DNA of 64,000 nucleotides from Palsa-892 sp035295845 (lineage in GTDB: Bacteria > Pseudomonadota > Alphaproteobacteria > Rhizobiales > Xanthobacteraceae). The notes under the pieces are model-generated. The model was not told the origin of the DNA, did not search any database, and saw only the letters and a list, made by a program, of their open reading frames with translations. Positions 57,386 through 64,000 of the stretch are shown in pieces (positions within the stretch are counted from its first letter, which is position 1; every line of letters starts with the position of its first letter). Both the position numbers and the translations under genes were made by a program. Location of the stretch: contig DATGIF010000033.1 of the NCBI GenBank assembly GCA_035295845.1, forward strand, positions 34,214 through 98,213, written 5' to 3'.

Positions 57386-58753
57386 ATGACCAACAAGCTG
57401 ATCACTTCTTCTCCTCTATTCGCGCTGCCGCTTTCGCGCCGTCGTCTGTTGGCGCTGACCGGCGGCGCGGCCGCGGCCGCCGCCGTCGGCGGCCGGATCA
57501 CGCCGGCAGCGGCGGTGCTCAAGCTCGACATCACCCAAGGCACGCCGCAGCCGATCCCGATCGCGATCCCCGATTTTGTTTCAGCCGGCGGACCGGAGGA
57601 CGCGGGTCCGGGTCGCGAGGTGAATCAGGTCATCACCAACAACCTTCGCCGCTCGGGCCTGTTCATGCCGCTGGACCCGGCCTCCTTCATCGAGCGCATC
57701 CAGACGATCGACGCCAATCCGCGCTTTCAGGATTGGCGCGTGATCAACGCGCAAGCGCTCGTCACCGGCCGGATCGGGCGCACAACGGAGGGCCGCTACA
57801 AGGTCGAGTACCGGCTGTGGGACGTGTTCGCGAACAACTATCTCGGCGGCCAGCAGTTCTTCGGCCAGGCCGAGAACATGCGCCGCATCGGGCATATGAT
57901 TTCTGATCAGATCTACGAGCGCATGACCGGCGAAAAAGGCTATTTCGATTCACGCGTCGTTTTCGTCGACGAGACCGGCCCGAAGGAGCGCCGCGTCAAG
58001 CGGCTCGCGATCATGGATCAAGACGGCGCCAATGTGCGGTATCTGACGAGCGGCGACGATCTCGTGCTCACGCCGCGCTTCAATCCGAATAGCCAGGAAG
58101 TCACCTACATGTCCTATGGCCGCGGCGAGCCGCGCGTGCTCCTGCTCAATGTCGAGACGCGCCAGCGCGAGATCGTCGGCGACTTCCCCGGCATGACCTT
58201 CAGCCCGCGCTTCTCGCCCGAGGGCCAGCGCGTGGTGATGAGCCTGCAGCAGGGCGGCAACTCCAACATCTTCGTGATGGATTTGCGCTCGCGCCGCACC
58301 ACGCGGCTCACCGACACGCAGGCGATCGATACGGCGCCCTCCTATTCGCCTGACGGGCGCTCGATCGCGTTCGAGTCGGATCGTGGCGGCGGCCAGCAGA
58401 TTTACGTCATGGGCGCCGACGGCTCCGGTCAGCGTCGCTTGTCGTTCGGCCAGGGCTCGTACTCGACCCCGGTCTGGTCGCCGCGCGGCGACACCATCGC
58501 CTTCACCAAGCACACCCAGGGATCGTTCGCGATCGGCGTGATGCACCCCGACGGCTCGGGCGAGCGGATCCTGACCGAAGGCTTCCACAATGAGGGGCCG
58601 ACCTGGGCGCCGAACGGCCGGGTGTTGATGTTCTTCCGCGACCCCGGCGTCGGCCCGCAGCTCTTCACGGTGGATCTCACCGGCTACAACGAGCAGCGCG
58701 TGCAGACGCCGAGCTACGCTTCCGACCCCGCCTGGTCGCCGCTTTTGTCGTAA
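57386..58753 (+). CDS. tolB: TolB, periplasmic beta-propeller protein
   Basis: The 455-residue protein starts at the ATG at 57386; the open frame to 57290 lies inside tolA. The signal peptide has SRRRLLALTGGAAAAAA, a twin-arginine-like motif (RR at about 18-20), so export may be by Tat. The N-terminal domain (about 45-180) is followed by a six-bladed propeller with repeats such as SPRFSPEGQRVVMS, APSYSPDGRSIAFESDRGG and TPVWSPRGDTIAFTK. It binds Pal and other periplasmic partners. It follows tolA by 44 bp. Confidence 0.96.
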   Translation: MTNKLITSSPLFALPLSRRRLLALTGGAAAAAAVGGRITPAAAVLKLDITQGTPQPIPIAIPDFVSAGGPEDAGPGREVNQVITNNLRRSGLFMPLDPASFIERIQTIDANPRFQDWRVINAQALVTGRIGRTTEGRYKVEYRLWDVFANNYLGGQQFFGQAENMRRIGHMISDQIYERMTGEKGYFDSRVVFVDETGPKERRVKRLAIMDQDGANVRYLTSGDDLVLTPRFNPNSQEVTYMSYGRGEPRVLLLNVETRQREIVGDFPGMTFSPRFSPEGQRVVMSLQQGGNSNIFVMDLRSRRTTRLTDTQAIDTAPSYSPDGRSIAFESDRGGGQQIYVMGADGSGQRRLSFGQGSYSTPVWSPRGDTIAFTKHTQGSFAIGVMHPDGSGERILTEGFHNEGPTWAPNGRVLMFFRDPGVGPQLFTVDLTGYNEQRVQTPSYASDPAWSPLLS

Positions 58754-58968
58754 GGCGGGCGGCGGCCTTGATATGGCCGTTTTGCGGAACAAAGTTCCGG
58801 TTTACCCTTTGCTAACCACGTCGGCCGGTTTCCCCGATGGACCACGGAGAAACCTAGATTTTTTGCAATTAAGCCAAGGGTCCATCAAGGTTGACGGAAT
58901 ATTCGATTAACTCTCGCGCGGTTAGATCGGACGAGAGTTTCGGCAAGGGGATAAGGGAGCCAGCGGAT

Positions 58969-59463
58969 ATGACGCAATTCAAGCGGTTCCTTCGCGGCCT
59001 GCGTTTCGTCGCGCTGCTCGGGTCGGTGATGATGGTCGCCGCCTGCGCCACCAATCCAAACGACCCGAACAACCCAGGCGGCTCCGCCGCTGTCCCCGGC
59101 TCGGCGCAGGATTTCGTCGTCAATGTCGGCGACCGGGTGTTCTTCGAGACCGATTCGACCGAACTCACGCCGCAGGCGCGCGCCACCCTCGACAAGCAGG
59201 CGCAATGGCTGAACCAGTACAGCCGCTATGCCTTCACCATCGAGGGCCACGCCGACGAGCGCGGCACGCGCGAATACAACATCGCGCTCGGCGCCCGCCG
59301 CGCGCAAGTGACCCGCGACTATCTGATCGCCCGCGGCGTCGATGGCTCGCGCATGCGGACGATCTCCTACGGCAAGGAACGTCCGGTCGCGGTCTGCAAC
59401 GACATCTCGTGCTGGTCGCAGAACCGCCGCGCCGTCACCGTGTTGAACGCCGGCGGCGCCTGA
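58969..59463 (+). CDS. pal: Pal, peptidoglycan-associated lipoprotein
   Basis: The 164-residue protein starts at the ATG at 58969; the upstream extension to 58891 lacks support. The lipobox VAAC places lipidated Cys26. The OmpA domain has DRVFFETDSTELTPQARATLDKQA, IEGHADERGTREYNIALGARRA and the conserved NGYSKERP-like SYGKERPVAVC. It tethers the outer membrane to peptidoglycan and binds TolB. The 215-bp gap from tolB holds no gene; it may contain a separate promoter. Confidence 0.96.
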   Translation: MTQFKRFLRGLRFVALLGSVMMVAACATNPNDPNNPGGSAAVPGSAQDFVVNVGDRVFFETDSTELTPQARATLDKQAQWLNQYSRYAFTIEGHADERGTREYNIALGARRAQVTRDYLIARGVDGSRMRTISYGKERPVAVCNDISCWSQNRRAVTVLNAGGA

Positions 59464-59620
59464 GCCAGGCTTGCTTTCAATCCTGATCCCCGCGGCTCCG
59501 TTCCGCCGCGGTCAAGCAGCCCCATTTTGGACGCACTCCGTGCCCTATGCTAAAGGACAGGGTGCGCGGGGAGTTTCGGGAAACGAATTGACGTTTCCGC
59601 TTCGCGCTCGAACGAACGCC

Positions 59621-60595
59621 ATGGTTTCCGCGACCGCTCGCTTTATCGCGTTTGCTCTCGCCGCATGTCTCTATTCGGCGGCGGCAGAAGCGCAGCTCTT
59701 CGGCCAGCCCAATGACCGCCGGCAACAGGATGACGCCGGCGATCTTTCCGTGCGGCTCGACCGCATGGAAAACCAGATGCGGCAGCTCACCGGCACGATC
59801 GAGCAATTGCAGTATCAGAACCAGCAACTCATGCAGCAGTTGAGCACGCTGCAGCAGCAGGTCGGCGCCGGCGCGGCGCCGCGTCCGGCAATGCAGCAGC
59901 GGCCGCCGGCCGCCGGTCAGATGCCGGTGCCCGAGCAGCCGCTGCCCGGTTATCAGCCGCCGCCGGATCAACTGCCGCCGTCCACGGGGCGGCGCGGCGA
60001 CGCATTCGACCCGAACGCGCAACCGAATGCGCCGGGCGCGCCGCGTCAGCTCGGCACTTTGCAGCAAGGCCCGGTCGAACAGCCGGGGCAGACGCCCGTC
60101 ATCTACGGCCGCGCGCCCGGGCAGCCGATGGATATCGGTTCCTATTCGGGCAAGCCCGGCAATGATCCCAACTACAACCGCGGCCAGCAGCAAGCGGTGC
60201 TGCCGCCCTCGAACAGCCCAAAGGACGAATACGATCTCGCCTATGGCTACGTGCTCCGCCGCGATTACGCGGCGGCGGACGATGCGTTCCGCACCTTCAT
60301 GCAGAATCACGCAGGCGATCCGCTGATTCCGCAGGCGTATTATTGGCTCGGCGAAAGCCAGTTCCAGCGCCAGCAATATAACGACGCCGCGGAAACCTTC
60401 CTCGACGTCTACAACAAGTATCCGCAGAGCACGAAAGCGCCGGAGGCTTTGATGCGGCTCGGCCAGTCGCTTGCCGCCATCGGCAAGCAGGACGCGGCCT
60501 GCGCTTCGCTTGGTGCCGTCTTGCAGAAATATCCGAAAGCCTCGGCGCAGGTGAAGGCGACGGTCGCGGCGGAACAGAAGCGTGTCCGCTGCTGA
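59621..60595 (+). CDS. cpoB: CpoB (YbgF), Tol-Pal accessory protein
   Basis: The 324-residue protein starts at the ATG at 59621 with a signal peptide (MVSATARFIAFALAACLYSAAAEA). A Gln-rich coiled coil (about 45-85) is followed by a Pro/Gln/Gly linker (about 90-195). The C-terminal domain (about 200-324) has TPR repeats: YDLAYGYVLRRDYAAADDAFRTFMQNH, PQAYYWLGESQFQRQQYNDAAETFLDVYNKYP and ALMRLGQSLAAIGK. It coordinates peptidoglycan synthesis with outer-membrane constriction. The linker is longer than in E. coli. Its 3' end overlaps tilS by 14 bp. Confidence 0.94.
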   Translation: MVSATARFIAFALAACLYSAAAEAQLFGQPNDRRQQDDAGDLSVRLDRMENQMRQLTGTIEQLQYQNQQLMQQLSTLQQQVGAGAAPRPAMQQRPPAAGQMPVPEQPLPGYQPPPDQLPPSTGRRGDAFDPNAQPNAPGAPRQLGTLQQGPVEQPGQTPVIYGRAPGQPMDIGSYSGKPGNDPNYNRGQQQAVLPPSNSPKDEYDLAYGYVLRRDYAAADDAFRTFMQNHAGDPLIPQAYYWLGESQFQRQQYNDAAETFLDVYNKYPQSTKAPEALMRLGQSLAAIGKQDAACASLGAVLQKYPKASAQVKATVAAEQKRVRC

Positions 60596-61628
60596 GCGCG
60601 GTGCGGTCGCCGATCGCGAGCTTTCCCGCTTATTCTCCGATTTTTCCGATTTTTCGCGGGTGATCCTCGCCGTTTCCGGCGGCCCGGATTCGACCGCGCT
60701 CCTGTGGCTTGCCGCGCGCTGGCGCGCCACGCAGAGCGACGGCCCGATGCTCGTCGCGGCGACGATCGATCACCGGCTGCGGCGCGAGGCGAAGAAAGAG
60801 GCGGCGGCCGTCGCGAAGCTCGCGAGAAAACTGCAAATTCCGCACTACACGCTCGCCTGGTCCGGCGCGAAACCGAAAACCGGTCTGCAGGAGGCCGCGC
60901 GCTCAGCGCGCTATTCGCTGCTGCTCGGGCTCGCGCGCAAGGTCGGCGCCGATGCGATCGCGACCGCGCATACGCGCGACGATCAGGCGGAGACGATCCT
61001 GCACCGGATCGGACGCGGCTCGGGGATCGGCGGGCTCGCCGGCATTCGCCGCCGCCGCGAGCGGGACGGCATCGTTCTCCTGCGGCCGCTGCTTGGCGTT
61101 GCCAAGGCGCGGTTGATTTCAACGCTCGGCAAGGCCCGCCTTGCCTTCGCCGACGATCCTTCCAATCGCGATCCGCGCTTTCTGCGCGCGCGCCTGCGCC
61201 AGCTCGCGCCCGGGCTTGAACGCGAAGGGATTGATGCGGCGAAGCTCGCGCTATTGGCCCGCCGGCTCGACCGCGCCAATGAGGCGATCGAAGCGGCGGC
61301 GGCGGATGCGTGGAAGCGGGCGTTGAACGGCTCTTCCGTCACACTCGAATTCGAGGCCAGTCGTTATTTCGCGCTGCCGGCGGAGATCGCCTTGCGCCTC
61401 CTTGCCCGGGCAATCGATGACAAGGGCCATGAGGGACCGGCGGAACTCGGCAAGCTCGAGGTGCTGTATGAGGCGCTGGTGAAGGCGAAAACCGCCCGGG
61501 AGCCGCTCAAACGCACGCTCGCGGGAGCGGCCGTCACACTCGCGGGCTCCCATATCAGCGTCGATGCAGCGCCTCCCCGGCGGAAACCGCGCCGGCGGAG
61601 CCTCCCGGAAGCCGCCGCGAAGATTTAG
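60582..61628 (+). CDS. tilS: tRNA(Ile)-lysidine synthetase
   Basis: The 348-residue protein uses GTG at 60582 inside the end of cpoB. The PP-loop is VILAVSGGPDSTALLWLAARW, followed by ATIDHRLRREAKKEAAAVAKLA and TAHTRDDQAETILHRIGRGSGIGGLAGI. It modifies the AUA-decoding tRNA-Ile with lysine using ATP. The C-terminal part is shorter and less conserved than in E. coli. It links tol-pal and ftsH on the same strand, an order common in Alphaproteobacteria. Confidence 0.94.
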   Translation: MSAAERGAVADRELSRLFSDFSDFSRVILAVSGGPDSTALLWLAARWRATQSDGPMLVAATIDHRLRREAKKEAAAVAKLARKLQIPHYTLAWSGAKPKTGLQEAARSARYSLLLGLARKVGADAIATAHTRDDQAETILHRIGRGSGIGGLAGIRRRRERDGIVLLRPLLGVAKARLISTLGKARLAFADDPSNRDPRFLRARLRQLAPGLEREGIDAAKLALLARRLDRANEAIEAAAADAWKRALNGSSVTLEFEASRYFALPAEIALRLLARAIDDKGHEGPAELGKLEVLYEALVKAKTAREPLKRTLAGAAVTLAGSHISVDAAPPRRKPRRRSLPEAAAKI

Positions 61629-61657
61629 CAATATCTGCCTTCTCGCCGCCCCTTTCC

Positions 61658-61687
61658 CTTGTTTCAAAGGGAACCCGAGCCTATTTT
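61658..61687 (+). promoter_or_regulatory. RpoH (heat-shock sigma) type promoter of ftsH
   Basis: CTTG (61658-61661), an 18-bp spacer and CCTATTTT (61680-61687) match the alphaproteobacterial sigma-32 pattern CTTG-N17/18-CyTATnT. It lies 78-107 bp before the ftsH ATG, in the 136-bp gap after tilS. FtsH is a known heat-shock gene, which supports the call. Confidence 0.7.
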
Positions 61688-61764
61688 AACTTTCTCCAGC
61701 TAGGCTTCCGGGCCCGAATCCTCGGAAGTTTCACAACAACGGGGGTTCCCGCGAAAGGCCGGCG

Positions 61765-63693
<1,929 letters not shown>

Positions 63694-63719
63694 GCCCGCT
63701 ATTAGTTTCGACACGCTGA

Positions 63720-63742
63720 GCGCCCGCCCATTCGGCGGGCGC
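63720..63742 (+). terminator. Strong hairpin after ftsH without a T-run
   Basis: GCGCCCGCC (63720-63728) and GGCGGGCGC (63734-63742) pair perfectly over 9 bp around CATTC. No run of T follows (AATGCTGTTGG), so it may stabilise the mRNA 3' end or act in a Rho-aided way rather than as a classic intrinsic terminator. Confidence 0.5.
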
Positions 63743-63825
63743 AATGCTGTTGGCGCGGCGCCTGCGGTTGTGGCGCGAGAGCGCCTTTGTTACTGCTCGC
63801 GCCCATTTCGCCGGCCGCCCAATCC

Positions 63826-64000
63826 ATGATCGAAAAATCCTCCGCCGCTCCCGACCACCCCACCTGGTCGCTCGACGGCCTGCGCCTCGGTGCCGTGCAG
63901 ATGGCGCCGGCGCTGCCCGGCATGATGGCGTTCGCGGTGGCGATCGGCGCGACCGAGGCACGCAAGGGCTTTGCGCTGGCCGACGCACTGCTGATGAACA
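63826..64000 (+). CDS. AzlC family permease, N-terminal part (runs off the window)
   Basis: From the ATG at 63826 the frame is open to the window end (58 residues). After a polar start (MIEKSSAAPDHPTWS) it reads GLRLGAVQMAPALPGMMAFAVAIGATEARKGF (read in parts), which resembles the first helices of AzlC-type branched-chain amino-acid exporters. An AzlD partner would be expected just downstream, outside the window. The call is tentative because only the N terminus is visible. Confidence 0.6.
   Translation, partial: MIEKSSAAPDHPTWSLDGLRLGAVQMAPALPGMMAFAVAIGATEARKGFALADALLMN

Overview
The window is a gene-dense, GC-rich stretch of core chromosome from an alphaproteobacterium, most likely of the order Hyphomicrobiales (Rhizobiales) near the Bradyrhizobium, Rhodopseudomonas or Rhodoplanes relatives. 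The pointers are an aa3-type cytochrome c oxidase subunit IV next to split pntAA/pntAB/pntB, the DUF1013 regulator TrcR, the DUF1465 protein RcdA, DUF1192, DUF4164, twin DUF465 genes, and a protein that matches Bradyrhizobium D(-)-tartrate dehydratase along its length. No tRNA, rRNA, insertion sequence, prophage, integrase or CRISPR array was seen. It reads as conserved backbone with a few small lineage-specific insertions.

Layout. 1-14.7 kb: a partial L,D-transpeptidase, an NtrC-type response regulator, oligoendopeptidase F, an ABC1 kinase, the small oxidase subunit, the transhydrogenase operon, a LemA/M48 protease pair, an alpha/beta hydrolase, ribosomal protein S21 with a long glycine tail, tartrate dehydratase and purEK. 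14.7-24.6 kb: a small diguanylate cyclase, the minus-strand operon ispH-DUF488-thrB-rnhA, trcR, propionyl-CoA synthetase with a dehydrogenase, a decayed TauE/SafE gene and a fatty acyl-CoA ligase. 24.6-33 kb: two convergent genes for related small Cys/Trp proteins, two DUF465 genes, peroxiredoxin, a lone DsbD N-domain protein, YqgE, a large membrane GGDEF/EAL protein and a quinone oxidoreductase. 32.7-37.3 kb is a cell-cycle and cell-division neighbourhood: DUF1192, a CtrA box driving a probable small RNA, rcdA, a Nudix hydrolase, a secreted Asn-rich protein, ymdB, 5-formyl-THF cyclo-ligase, a 6S RNA candidate, zapA and DUF4164.

37.5-49.4 kb: the sugar-phosphate operon tkt-gap-pgk-fba-thiE, then efp, suhB, a MotA-like/OmpA-like motor pair, a GNAT acetyltransferase and an ABC exporter. 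49.4-64 kb: rpmE, yebC, an EamA transporter, a second broken TauE/SafE gene, ruvCAB, the complete Tol-Pal set (ybgC tolQRAB pal cpoB), tilS, ftsH behind a heat-shock-type promoter, and the start of an AzlC-type permease.

The most interesting points are: (1) an exact TTAA-N7-TTAA CtrA box, a -10 and a roughly 93-nt transcript unit with two hairpins, CU-rich anti-Shine-Dalgarno segments and a perfect terminator, just upstream of rcdA, whose Caulobacter relative controls CtrA degradation; (2) a pair of uncharacterised small secreted paralogues with two cysteines at identical spacing; (3) a MotA/OmpA-type ion-driven pair with a long periplasmic coiled coil and no flagellar or Tol partner genes beside it; (4) two independent TauE/SafE pseudogenes; (5) a Gly-rich tail on ribosomal protein S21.
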